From JBFWVD01 sp050246915 (GTDB lineage: Bacteria > Actinomycetota > Acidimicrobiia > Acidimicrobiales > Ilumatobacteraceae): a DNA stretch of 31,632 bases. The stretch lies in the NCBI GenBank assembly GCA_050246915.1, contig JBFWVD010000055.1, positions 1-31,632 of the forward strand, in the 5' to 3' direction. Made by a program: the position numbers and the translations under genes. Below are positions 17,187 to 24,935 of this stretch, piece after piece; position 1 is the stretch's first letter; each line of letters starts with the position of its first letter. Under the pieces are notes generated by a model. That model saw only the letters and a list, made by a program, of their open reading frames with translations, was not told the origin of the DNA and did not search any database.

Positions 17187-19001
17187 GTGGCGATCGATGC
17201 CGAGCAGGATCTGCGCGCCCCAGCGTCCGGGGTGAGCACGGGCGCTTTCCTCGACGCGTCCACACCCGCGACGGTTGTCGCTACCCGCCGCGAGGGTTTC
17301 GTCACTTCGGCGATCGCCGCGCTCACCACGCTGATCGCCCTGCAGATCGTTTGGGGGTATCGATTCGGGTTCGCTGATCAGTCGGTGCTCCTCCCGAAAG
17401 GCATCGTGCGCGCCGATCCCAACGCGTATCGGGGGGACTGGTTCGCCCACCAGGTGAGCCAACCGCACTGGATCTTCGAGCAGGTCGTGGCCGCCGGCCA
17501 GCGGGCAGGCCTGCTGCACGAAGTGGTGTTCGTCTATTACCTGATCTCCGTAGCGGCCTTCGGATTCGGAGCGATGCTGGCGGTCCGTACGTTCGGGAAC
17601 GGTTCGCGGACCATCGCCGCGATGCTCGGCCCGTTGCTCGTACTCGGACCGGTCTCAGCCGCCGGATCCACCAGTCCCCTGCTGGCGTGGGCGCTCCCCC
17701 ACGTGCTGGGCGGCTGCCTCGCCTTCGCCTGCCTCGGAGCGGCGTTGCAGCGACGTTGGCCACTCACCGCGTGGCTTCTCGTGGCCACAGCGCTCGCCCA
17801 CATCCAACACGGGACCAACGTCGCCATCGTCGTTGCTGCAGCCGCGGCGATCTGCGCTGGGCGTCGCACCGGCCGCGCCATGTGCGGCCTGAGCGTCGTG
17901 GTCATCGTGACCACCCTCGCCATCGCGAGGTTGCGCGGGGTGCTCGGCTCCACGCAGGACACCGTCCGCCTCTGTCGCGACTACATCCCCTATCACTGTG
18001 ATGCCAGCCGATGGCGCGCCGAGATCTTCTGGCGTGGTCTCATCCTCGTGCTCGGCGCTGTCGGACTCGCGGTGGCACATCGACGGCACAACGGCCATCA
18101 CCGGCGATCGGTGCAACTCGTCGACATCGTCATCGGTCTCCCCGCCGTCGGACTCACGGCAGGAGTGACCGTCAGCGCGTTGCAGATCCCAGTGCTGGCC
18201 GATCTGGCTGCTACCACCAACGTCTTCCGCTTGGTCACGCTGCTGTTCCCGTTCGGAGTGCTCGGCCTGCTCGTCGCCGCGACATCGATCGACCGGCGAT
18301 GGGCGTGCTCCGGTGCGATTGGTGTCATCGCCTGGCTCGTCGCCGCACATGGGCCGCAATGGCGATTGCCGTTCGCTCTCGCATTGTGCATGGCCGCGCT
18401 GCTCGCCGTGCATCTCGCGTCGGTCCGCGTCATCGCCATGGGCGGTGCGATCATGGCCATCACGCTGCTGTTGGCCGGCGCTCCCGAAATCGCTCGTCAT
18501 CCAACGATCGGCTGGAATCGTTCCGAACCGCAAACGGCCATGGGCCTGTCGATCGGTGAAGCATTCGATGCCATCGATACAGGCGACGCACCGGTAGTGC
18601 TGGCGGCGGCGCAGAACCTCGATGATCTGCGCCTCACCACGCACCACGCCGTCATCGCCGACGGCAAGTCGCTGCCGTTCGGCGGCGCCGACCTGGCGGA
18701 GTACGAGCGCCGCATTGCCGCCCTCGGCGGATTCGCCCTCTACCTCGGTGGACGTGACGGCATGGAGCGATTCCACGATCTGACCGTGGATGATCTGCTC
18801 GCGTTGCAGTCCGAGTTCGGTGCGACCCACGTGCTGATGGACTCGAACGATCCGAAGTTCACTCTGCTCACCGCAACGTGGCCTTCGGTCTGGAGCTGTC
18901 GTCAGTGCCTGTGGAGCCTCGACTGGTCGGTGCTCGAATTACCAGCGACGGTGGCCCCGCCTTCCAAGCTCACAGGCCTACTTCCTTCAGCTCGCGCTTG
19001 A
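17187..19001 (+). CDS. Large polytopic membrane protein, GT-C-like
   Basis: The 604-residue protein has about ten to twelve hydrophobic segments. The first loop after membrane segment 1 contains FADQSVLLPKGIVRADPNAYRGDWFA, an acidic loop as in lipid-linked glycosyltransferases of GT-C type. The C-terminal ~130 residues are soluble and end FGATHVLMDSNDPKF...WSVLELP, much like the tails of the two other long membrane proteins here. I do not recognise a precise family. GTG at 17187 is taken because no better in-frame start with a ribosome site is seen; GTG codons downstream remain possible. Its last 32 bases overlap the end of uvrB on the other strand. It shares its upstream region, including a LexA box, with uvrA. 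Confidence 0.6.
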   Translation: MAIDAEQDLRAPASGVSTGAFLDASTPATVVATRREGFVTSAIAALTTLIALQIVWGYRFGFADQSVLLPKGIVRADPNAYRGDWFAHQVSQPHWIFEQVVAAGQRAGLLHEVVFVYYLISVAAFGFGAMLAVRTFGNGSRTIAAMLGPLLVLGPVSAAGSTSPLLAWALPHVLGGCLAFACLGAALQRRWPLTAWLLVATALAHIQHGTNVAIVVAAAAAICAGRRTGRAMCGLSVVVIVTTLAIARLRGVLGSTQDTVRLCRDYIPYHCDASRWRAEIFWRGLILVLGAVGLAVAHRRHNGHHRRSVQLVDIVIGLPAVGLTAGVTVSALQIPVLADLAATTNVFRLVTLLFPFGVLGLLVAATSIDRRWACSGAIGVIAWLVAAHGPQWRLPFALALCMAALLAVHLASVRVIAMGGAIMAITLLLAGAPEIARHPTIGWNRSEPQTAMGLSIGEAFDAIDTGDAPVVLAAAQNLDDLRLTTHHAVIADGKSLPFGGADLAEYERRIAALGGFALYLGGRDGMERFHDLTVDDLLALQSEFGATHVLMDSNDPKFTLLTATWPSVWSCRQCLWSLDWSVLELPATVAPPSKLTGLLPSARA

Positions 19002-20988
19002 GGTCCTTGATCTCGTCTCGTAGCCGGGCCGCGTATTCGAAGCGGAGCTCGCCCGAGGCGGTGTTCATCTCGTCCTCGAGCGTCTGGATGAGGCGTCGCA
19101 ACTCGTCGTGCGGGAGCTCGCGCAACTCGCTGTGCACCTTGTCGTGTGTGCGGCTCCGCTTGTCCCGACCGGGCATCGGCGTGCGATCGTCGGGTCGGAT
19201 CATCGACAAGATGTCGGTGACGGCCTTGCGGATGGACGTCGGGTTGATGCCGTGCTCGAGGTTGTGCGCCATCTGCAGCCCGCGACGTCGGTTGGTCTCG
19301 CTGATCGCTCGCTGCATGGAGTCGGTGACCTTGTCGGCGTACATAATGACCTGGCCGTCAACGTTTCGAGCGGCGCGACCGATGGTCTGGATGAGCGACG
19401 TCTCCGAGCGAAGGAAACCTTCCTTGTCGGCGTCCAAGATGGCCACCAAGGACACCTCGGGAAGGTCGAGACCCTCTCGCAACAGGTTGATGCCGACCAG
19501 CACATCGAACTCGCCGAGGCGGAGATCGCGCAGGATCTCGATGCGTTGGATGGTGTCGACCTCGGAGTGCAGATACCGCACCCGTACGCCCCGCTCGAGC
19601 AGATAGTCGGTGAGGTCCTCGGCCATCTTCTTGGTGAGCGTGGTGACCAGGACACGGTCGCCCTTGGTCACTCGGTTCTCGATCTGTGTGAGCAGATCAT
19701 CGATCTGACCCTTGGTCGGTTTGATGATGACCTCGGGATCGACCAGGCCGGTGGGGCGCACCACCTGCTCGACGATGTTGGTGGACATCTGCAGCTCGTA
19801 GCGGGCCGGGGTGGCCGACAGGAAGATGACCTGGTTCAGCCGCTCCATCACCTCTTCGAAGCGCAACGGACGGTTGTCAGCCGCGCTCGGCAGCCGGAAT
19901 CCGTGCTCGATCAGGTTGAGCTTGCGAGAACGGTCGCCCTCGAACTGGGCGTGCAACTGTGGCACGGCTTGATGGCTCTCATCGATGACGAGGAGGAAGT
20001 CGTCGGGGAAGTAGTCGAGCAACGTGAACGGCGGATCGCCGGGACCGCGCCCGTCGATGTGACGCGAGTAGTTCTCGATGCCGTTGCAGTACCCGACCTC
20101 GCCGATCATCTCGAGGTCGTACTGCGTGCGCATCCGCAGGCGCTGCGCCTCGAGCAGCTTCCCCTCGGCCTCGAAATAGGCGAGCCGTTCCTGCAGTTCG
20201 GCTTCGATGCCGACCACCGCTTTGCGCATGATCTCGTCACCGGCCACGTAATGGGTGGCGGGGAACACCACGATCTCGTTGTGCTCGGCCAGGATGTCGC
20301 CGGTGATGGTGTCGATGGTGATGAGCCGCTCCACCTCATCGCCGAACATCTCGATGCGCAGGACCGTTTCGTCATACGCCGGGTGCACCTCGATGGTGTC
20401 GCCTCGCACTCGGAACTTGCCGCGGCCCAGCGTCTGATCGTTGCGGTCGTACTGCAGATCGACCAGACGACGCAGGATGGAGCGCTGGTCGTACTCGACC
20501 CCGACGTGCAGTTCCAGCAACTGTCCCCGATACTCCTCGGGGTTGCCCATGCCGTAGATGCAACTGACGGACGCGACCACGATGGTGTCGCGCCGAGTGA
20601 GCAATGCCGCCGTGGCCGAGTGCCGGAGACGATCGATCTCGTCGTTCACCGACGAGTCCTTCTCGATATAGGTGTCGCTGGCGGCCATGTAGGCCTCGGG
20701 CTGGTAGTAGTCGTAGTACGAGACGAAGTACTCCACCCGGTTGTGGGGGAAGAACTCCTTGAACTCGTTGGCCAGCTGCGCGGCCAGGGACTTGTTGGGC
20801 GCCAGTACCAGCGTGGGTCGTTGCACCGCCTCGATCGTCCAGGCCACCGTGGCGCTCTTGCCCGAACCGGTGATACCCAGCAATGTCTGGAAGCGCTCGC
20901 CTCGGCGGATGCCGTCGGCCAGGTTGGCGATGGCCTTGGGCTGGTCTCCGGCCGGCTCGAAGTCCGACACCACCTTGAACTCTGGCAT
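18970..20988 (-). CDS. uvrB: UvrABC excinuclease subunit B
   Basis: Damage-verifying helicase-like subunit. The 672 residues show Walker A LLGITGSGKSATVAW, the damage-probing beta-hairpin YVSYYDYYQPEAYMAASDTYIEKD, the helicase motif II LLVIDESH, motif V/VI elements VLVGINLLREGLDLPEVSLVAILDADKEGFLRS and QTIGRAARN, and a C-terminal UVR domain (ELRRLIQTLEDEMNTASGELRFEYAARLRDE) that binds UvrC. The ATG at 20988 has no ribosome site and lies seven bases after TAGCGT. A perfect LexA box lies 19 bases upstream. coaE is 86 bases upstream in the same direction, a pairing also common in mycobacteria. The 3' end overlaps the convergent membrane gene by 32 bases. Confidence 0.99.
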   Translation of the reverse strand: MPEFKVVSDFEPAGDQPKAIANLADGIRRGERFQTLLGITGSGKSATVAWTIEAVQRPTLVLAPNKSLAAQLANEFKEFFPHNRVEYFVSYYDYYQPEAYMAASDTYIEKDSSVNDEIDRLRHSATAALLTRRDTIVVASVSCIYGMGNPEEYRGQLLELHVGVEYDQRSILRRLVDLQYDRNDQTLGRGKFRVRGDTIEVHPAYDETVLRIEMFGDEVERLITIDTITGDILAEHNEIVVFPATHYVAGDEIMRKAVVGIEAELQERLAYFEAEGKLLEAQRLRMRTQYDLEMIGEVGYCNGIENYSRHIDGRGPGDPPFTLLDYFPDDFLLVIDESHQAVPQLHAQFEGDRSRKLNLIEHGFRLPSAADNRPLRFEEVMERLNQVIFLSATPARYELQMSTNIVEQVVRPTGLVDPEVIIKPTKGQIDDLLTQIENRVTKGDRVLVTTLTKKMAEDLTDYLLERGVRVRYLHSEVDTIQRIEILRDLRLGEFDVLVGINLLREGLDLPEVSLVAILDADKEGFLRSETSLIQTIGRAARNVDGQVIMYADKVTDSMQRAISETNRRRGLQMAHNLEHGINPTSIRKAVTDILSMIRPDDRTPMPGRDKRSRTHDKVHSELRELPHDELRRLIQTLEDEMNTASGELRFEYAARLRDEIKDLKRELKEVGL

Positions 20989-20995
20989 GGTCGGA

Positions 20996-21001
20996 ACGCT
21001 A
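20996..21001 (-). promoter_or_regulatory. -10 element of leaderless uvrB promoter
   Basis: TAGCGT (TANNNT) ends seven bases before the uvrB ATG. The adjacent LexA box occupies the space directly upstream, between it and a CTGACA that could serve as a distant -35. Confidence 0.55.
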
Positions 21002-21007
21002 GCGGAC

Positions 21008-21021
21008 CGAACGGACGTTCG
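21008..21021. promoter_or_regulatory. LexA (SOS) box upstream of uvrB
   Basis: CGAACGGACGTTCG matches the CGAAC-RNRY-GTTCG consensus at all 14 positions and is a near-palindrome. It lies 19 bases from the uvrB start, just upstream of the predicted -10, a position suited to repression by LexA. Confidence 0.88.
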
Positions 21022-21074
21022 CTGTCAGCGTCGGGGCTCGCCGGTCAGGTCACGCCCGGTGTCGTCGGCTCAGG

Positions 21075-21713
21075 TCACTGGAGCTTGAGCGGGACACGCT
21101 CAGGCGGCTCGACCGGGGCCTCGGGCAAGGTCGAGATCCACTCCCACAGCGCATCGATCTGGGGATCGAGGTCGGCCGGTGTGCCGGAGTTGTCGATGAC
21201 CATGTCGGCCATCGACAGGCGCTCCTCCCTGGTGATCTGTCGTGCGATGCGCGATCGGGCGTCGTCCTCACGCAGGTTCCGGAATCGAACCAGCCGGTCG
21301 ATCGCCACCTCGGTCGGCACGTCCACCACGACGATGGCTTCGATGGGATAACGACCATCGCGCAGCAGGAGCGGGATGTCGAGCACCACGATGGCGTCGG
21401 TGCCGCGTTGGGCATCGAGACGATCGAGGAGCTCCGTGTACACCGCAGGGTGCATGATGGCATTGAGCTGCTTGACCTTTGCCGGGTCGCCGAACGCCCG
21501 ATCGGCCAGCGCTTGACGATCCAACGCACCACTGGCGTCCAAGACGTCGTCCCCGAATGCCTCCGCCAATTTGCGGAGCAGAGGCTGCCCCGGGAGCTGC
21601 AATTCCTTGACGATGGCGTCGGCGTCGATGAGCACGGCGCCGCGGTCCACCAGCCGCTGCGACACCGTGCTCTTCCCCGACCCGATGCCCCCAGTGAGTC
21701 CCACCACGATCAT
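21075..21713 (-). CDS. coaE: Dephospho-CoA kinase
   Basis: Phosphorylates dephospho-CoA at the 3' hydroxyl, the last step of CoA synthesis; cytoplasmic. The 212-residue protein starts MIVVGLTGGIGSGKSTVSQRL with the P-loop, then GAVLIDADAIVKEL (substrate-binding Asp), LNAIMHPAVY, VVLDIPLLL and the lid/Arg region RNLREDDARSRIARQ, as in all CoaE proteins. The open frame runs on upstream to 22181, but that part is antisense to the kinase gene and unlike CoaE. ATG at 21713, seven bases after TACCGT, is the start. Downstream uvrB has its own LexA-controlled promoter. Confidence 0.97.
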   Translation of the reverse strand: MIVVGLTGGIGSGKSTVSQRLVDRGAVLIDADAIVKELQLPGQPLLRKLAEAFGDDVLDASGALDRQALADRAFGDPAKVKQLNAIMHPAVYTELLDRLDAQRGTDAIVVLDIPLLLRDGRYPIEAIVVVDVPTEVAIDRLVRFRNLREDDARSRIARQITREERLSMADMVIDNSGTPADLDPQIDALWEWISTLPEAPVEPPERVPLKLQ

Positions 21714-21720
21714 GGCTGCG

Positions 21721-21726
21721 ACGGTA
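21721..21726 (-). promoter_or_regulatory. -10 element of leaderless coaE promoter
   Basis: TACCGT (TANNNT) ends seven bases before the coaE ATG at 21713; no ribosome site is present. Confidence 0.5.
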
Positions 21727-21790
21727 GCTGGACGCGCAGTGAGACTCCGGTGTCCGCATAGTCCTTTTGCCTCATCAGGAGCGCTGCCGC

Positions 21791-21798
21791 GCCGATAG
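21791..21798 (+). promoter_or_regulatory. GCCGATAG element before the kinase
   Basis: GCCGATAG ends six bases before the GTG at 21805 and nine before the GTG at 21808. The same CCGATA core precedes the PAS protein and the first Flp pilin. It resembles the -10 of FliA/WhiG-type promoters (GCCGATAA), but the matching -35 is absent. Confidence 0.35.
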
Positions 21799-21804
21799 CA
21801 CCAG

Positions 21805-23664
21805 GTGGTGAGAGCGGAGCAGCACGACGTCCCCGACGCGCGCAGCGCTGTCCCCGACGCGCCCGGCCAAGTGCCCATCGCTCCGGGCGCCGTGCCCATC
21901 GGGTCCTCTCCCGACACGTCGACACCACCGGCCAACAACGCCCTGCGCTCCATCGCCGCGCTGAAGCCCGACGATCGCAACGACCCGACGACCTGGCCGC
22001 TCTTCGATCGCCGATCACGCCGCCGCGGCCCGTGGACACTGCCCCAGATGAACGACGGCGCGGTCGTTCCGTTGGTCGCCCCATTCCGCTGGTGTGCCCT
22101 CGCCGTGGCGGCCACGCTCGCAGCCCCACAACTGGGCGACGCCAACGTGATGATGGTGATCTGGTTCATCGCGCTGCCCACCTACGCAGCGCTGCGCACT
22201 GCAGTCCCGTTGCGCTTCGGGCGCAGCAAGAAGGCCGCGTTCGAGGTCATCGTCGAGATCGCCATCAACGCCGCTGCGGTGGCCAGCACCGGATCGTGGC
22301 AGTCGCCGTTCGTGTTCTGCCTCATGACCGCGGTCATCGCCGGCGGCTTCTCACGGAGCTACCGCTTCGCCATCCGGACCTCGATGGCATCGGCCATCGC
22401 TGTCACCTTGCCCCACTTCCTGATCGTGCCCTCGATCACCGCCGATGACACGCAGGAAGCGGCGATCTGGACCCTCATGCTGCTCATGGTGGCCGGGGTG
22501 TCCGGCTACGCACGTCGCATCTCCACCGAGTCGGTGAACCAACAGCGACAAGCACTTGATCGCATGGGCCAGTTGAGCGAGGCCAACGAGTTGCTCCACT
22601 CGCTGCACCAACTCGCGCAGACCCTGCCCGCATCGCTGGACCTCGACGAAGTGCTCGACTCCGGCGTCGGCTCTGTGCGTGATCTGCTGCGATTCGACGC
22701 GCTGACCATCATGTTGCGTGATCCATCGGACGAGTCCTGGAACCCGGTGCGACGCGAGGGCAACCGCGCTCAAGGCTCGTTGACAATGCCGAAGTTGCCC
22801 GCCGCGGCACAGCAGGCGATTCGCACCGATCGACTGGTGTCGATCAGCTCACTGGGCTCGGGAACCGCTGGGTTCGCGGCCGGTGCCGGCAGTGGCCTCT
22901 ACGGCCCGCTGCGGGCCCGCGGCGTACTCATCGGTCTCGTGGCGGTGGAATCGAACGAGCGTCACGCCTACAACGATCGCGACGGCGAGGTTCTGATCGG
23001 CCTCATCGAGTCCCTGGCCCTGGCCGTCGACAATGCCCAGTGGTTCTCGCGGCTGCGCACCCTCGGCGCCGAGGAGGAACGCACGCGTATCGCCCGCGAT
23101 CTGCACGACCGGATCGGACAGTCCCTGGCCTACCTCGGCTTCGAACTCGACCGCGCCGTGCGCACCGCGGAGCGGGGCGACGACATCACCGGTTCACTGC
23201 AGGTTCTGCGCGACGACGTGCGGGGCGTGATCCGTGAGGTTCGCGACACGCTCCAAGATCTTCGCACCGACGTTTCGGACTCGAGCGATGTCCCGACCAC
23301 CATCCGTTCGTTCCTCGGCCGGGTCGGGGAACGGAGCGGGCTGATCACCCACCTCTCGGCGTCCGGCGCCGAACGGCTCCCCATCCCCGTCGAGCGCGAG
23401 CTGTGGCGCATCGCGTCGGAGGCCATCACCAACGTGGAGCGCCACGCGCAGGCCCGCCATCTGCACGTGGTGTGGAACTCCACAGCCAACAAGGTCGATC
23501 TCGTCATCTCCGACGACGGCATCGGCTACCGCTCGGACGCGTCGCGAGACGACTCGTTCGGGATCATCGGCATGCGTGAGCGTGCCGCCAGCATCGGCGC
23601 CCGTCTCGACATCGACGCCGGAACCCATGGAGGCACCACCGTGCGAGTGCAGCTCTTCCGATGA
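21805..23664 (+). CDS. NarL-family sensor histidine kinase with GAF domain
   Basis: The 619-residue membrane sensor has a Pro/Ala-rich cytoplasmic N-terminus (1-85, with a seven-residue repeat), about five to six hydrophobic segments (~90-235), a short coiled coil, a GAF-like domain (~270-412), and a HisKA_3 dimerisation helix with EEERTRIARDLHDRIGQ (phospho-acceptor His434). The HATPase domain follows, with N box EAITNVERHAQA, DDGIG and GIIGMRERA. It should phosphorylate the response regulator encoded next, whose ATG overlaps its stop (ATGA). GTG at 21805 or 21808 is taken as start; the true start may be later because no ribosome site is visible. Its position upstream of the Flp pilin gene hints at control of pili. 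Confidence 0.9.
   Translation: MVRAEQHDVPDARSAVPDAPGQVPIAPGAVPIGSSPDTSTPPANNALRSIAALKPDDRNDPTTWPLFDRRSRRRGPWTLPQMNDGAVVPLVAPFRWCALAVAATLAAPQLGDANVMMVIWFIALPTYAALRTAVPLRFGRSKKAAFEVIVEIAINAAAVASTGSWQSPFVFCLMTAVIAGGFSRSYRFAIRTSMASAIAVTLPHFLIVPSITADDTQEAAIWTLMLLMVAGVSGYARRISTESVNQQRQALDRMGQLSEANELLHSLHQLAQTLPASLDLDEVLDSGVGSVRDLLRFDALTIMLRDPSDESWNPVRREGNRAQGSLTMPKLPAAAQQAIRTDRLVSISSLGSGTAGFAAGAGSGLYGPLRARGVLIGLVAVESNERHAYNDRDGEVLIGLIESLALAVDNAQWFSRLRTLGAEEERTRIARDLHDRIGQSLAYLGFELDRAVRTAERGDDITGSLQVLRDDVRGVIREVRDTLQDLRTDVSDSSDVPTTIRSFLGRVGERSGLITHLSASGAERLPIPVERELWRIASEAITNVERHAQARHLHVVWNSTANKVDLVISDDGIGYRSDASRDDSFGIIGMRERAASIGARLDIDAGTHGGTTVRVQLFR
21829..21906 (+). repeat. 21-bp coding repeat in kinase N-terminus
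   Basis: Units start at 21829, 21850, 21871 and (partial) 21892, each reading Val-Pro-(Asp/Ile)-... for seven residues: VPDARSA, VPDAPGQ, VPIAPGA, VPIG. It is in frame with the kinase, which supports translation of this low-complexity tail. Confidence 0.75.
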
Positions 23665-24371
23665 CCACCCCAATCATCCCGATCTCCGAGGTCGAAGCGC
23701 CTCGATCCGCGATCCCCACGGAGGCAAACGCCATGTCCCCGACACTCATGCTCGCCGACGATCACCGCATGCTGCGGCAAGGACTGCGCCGCAGCATGGA
23801 GGACGAAGGATTCACCGTGGTCGGCGAAGCCAGCGACGGCGAAGAAGCCGTGCGCATGGCCAAGGACCTGCTCCCCGATGTGATCTTGATGGACGTGTCG
23901 ATGCCGGAGATGGACGGGGTCGAAGCCACTCGCCGCATCACCGCAGCCTTGCCCGGCACCAAGGTCGTGATGCTCACGATGCACCCTGACCACGATGTGA
24001 TCCGACGGGCGATCGAGGCCGGCGCGTCCGGCTACCTGGTGAAGGACTGCTCGATCGACGAGGTTGCCCTGACGGTGCGCCAGGCAGCCCACGGTGATGT
24101 GGATCTCTCGGTCGGCCTGGCCAGCACCATGTTGGCCGAGGCCACCAAACTCAACGCCGGCGAGGAGGATGGACCGATCTCCCCTCGTGAGGTCGAGGTG
24201 CTGCAGCTCATTGCCAACGGTCTGTCCACCCCTGAGGTCGCCTCCGCGCTGTTCATCAGCCAAAAGACGGTCAAGAACCATCTGGCGTCGATCTACGAGA
24301 AGCTCGATGCACGAGACCGGACCCAAGCGGTTGTCATGGCCATGCGGATGGGGATCGTCAAGCTCCATTGA
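23661..24371 (+). CDS. NarL/LuxR-family response regulator
   Basis: The 236-residue regulator starts with about 27 extra residues, then a receiver domain with LADDHRMLRQGL (acidic pair), the phospho-acceptor Asp78 in VILMDVSMPEMDG, VVMLTMH and GYLVKDCS (conserved Lys). The C-terminal LuxR-type helix-turn-helix contains SPREVEVLQLIANGLSTPEVASALFISQKTVKNHLASIYEKL. The ATG at 23661 overlaps the kinase stop by four bases, so the pair is coupled. An internal Met (MSPTLMLADDH) is a possible second start. The next gene, 167 bases on, encodes a Flp pilin, so this regulator is a likely but unproven controller of the pilus genes. Confidence 0.95.
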   Translation: MTTPIIPISEVEAPRSAIPTEANAMSPTLMLADDHRMLRQGLRRSMEDEGFTVVGEASDGEEAVRMAKDLLPDVILMDVSMPEMDGVEATRRITAALPGTKVVMLTMHPDHDVIRRAIEAGASGYLVKDCSIDEVALTVRQAAHGDVDLSVGLASTMLAEATKLNAGEEDGPISPREVEVLQLIANGLSTPEVASALFISQKTVKNHLASIYEKLDARDRTQAVVMAMRMGIVKLH

Positions 24372-24460
24372 CACCGGCGGATCGTCCCGATCCTCGAGGA
24401 CGGGGCCCGGGTGGCGTGGCGAATGATCCGCATGGCCCATCCAGAACCCCGACCGATCCA

Positions 24461-24468
24461 GCCGATAT
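24461..24468 (+). promoter_or_regulatory. GCCGATAT element before first pilin gene
   Basis: GCCGATAT (part of CGATATCTCTT, 24463-24473) lies about 70 bases before the first flp start. The second flp gene has CGATACCTCTT at 26483-26493. It may be a shared promoter element; no good -35 is seen. Confidence 0.35.
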
Positions 24469-24538
24469 CTCTTATGTCCGGAAGAGAACCCCTCCTGGAC
24501 AACAGCATCGCTTCACACCTCACCAGGAGAACAACAAC

Positions 24539-24733
24539 ATGGACCTCAAGACCCACTTCGACGTCTTCGCCACTTGGATGCGCGCTCGCTTCGGCGAGAC
24601 CGAGCGTGGCGCCAGCCTCGTGGAGTACGCCCTCCTCGTCGCCCTCATCGCCGTGCTCTGCATCGCCGCCCTCCGCTTCCTGAGCGGCCGCGTCTCCAGA
24701 GGCCTGTCCTCGGTCGGCTCCTCGGTCGGCTGA
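24539..24733 (+). CDS. flp: Flp/Fap-type pilin, first copy
   Basis: Small prepilin of 64 residues that would be cut by a TadV-type peptidase and assembled by the Tad machine into surface pili for adhesion. The sequence has a short basic leader ending ETERG, then ASLVEYALLVALIAVL, the classical Flp motif with Glu at position 5 and Tyr at position 6 of the mature protein. A hydrophobic stretch follows (to LRFLSG) and a short Ser/Gly-rich tail (VGSSVG). Cleavage is predicted after Gly24. ATG at 24539 is fixed by AGGAGA eight bases upstream; the frame is open far upstream but that part is not pilin. A strong terminator follows. Confidence 0.93.
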   Translation: MDLKTHFDVFATWMRARFGETERGASLVEYALLVALIAVLCIAALRFLSGRVSRGLSSVGSSVG

Positions 24734-24754
24734 TCCGTCGAGCTGATCCGTCGA
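24707..24754. repeat. Tandem repeats at end of first pilin gene
   Basis: TCCTCGGTCGGC occurs twice in tandem (24707-24718, 24719-24730) and encodes the SSVG-SSVG tail. Immediately after, GCTGATCCGTCGA occurs twice (24729-24741, 24742-24754), followed by two more diverged GCTGATC units to about 24775. The gene end has evidently grown by slippage. Confidence 0.8.
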
Positions 24755-24826
24755 GCTGATCAGCACGAGCTGATCGCATCACAGCTGCCGGGCCACTGAG
24801 CCACGGCAAACAACCCCAAGCACACA

Positions 24827-24866
24827 CGAGGGGGTGGGCCCACAGCCCACCCCCTCGTCGCGTTTT
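24827..24866 (+). terminator. Intrinsic terminator after first pilin gene
   Basis: A perfect 13-base stem (24827-24839 CGAGGGGGTGGGC, 24845-24857) with a five-base loop is followed by TCGCGTTTTC. It ends the kinase-regulator-pilin direction before the convergent PAS gene. Confidence 0.85.
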
Positions 24867-24935
24867 CACACACAGACCCAAACGGCGGCCGAGGGCCACC
24901 GCATCGTGCGTCAGACGGCCACGCAGGGCATCAGT

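Noticed and set aside
19108..21351. A 747-codon open frame antisense to uvrB and coaE
   Set aside because: Covered by two secure genes on the other strand; composition is that of a shadow frame.
21714..22181. Upstream extension of coaE
   Set aside because: Homology starts exactly at MIVVGLTGGIGSGKS; the extension is antisense to the kinase N-terminus.
24368..24538. A longer first pilin beginning at 24368
   Set aside because: The added part is polar, Pro-rich and not a prepilin leader; AGGAGA fixes the ATG at 24539.
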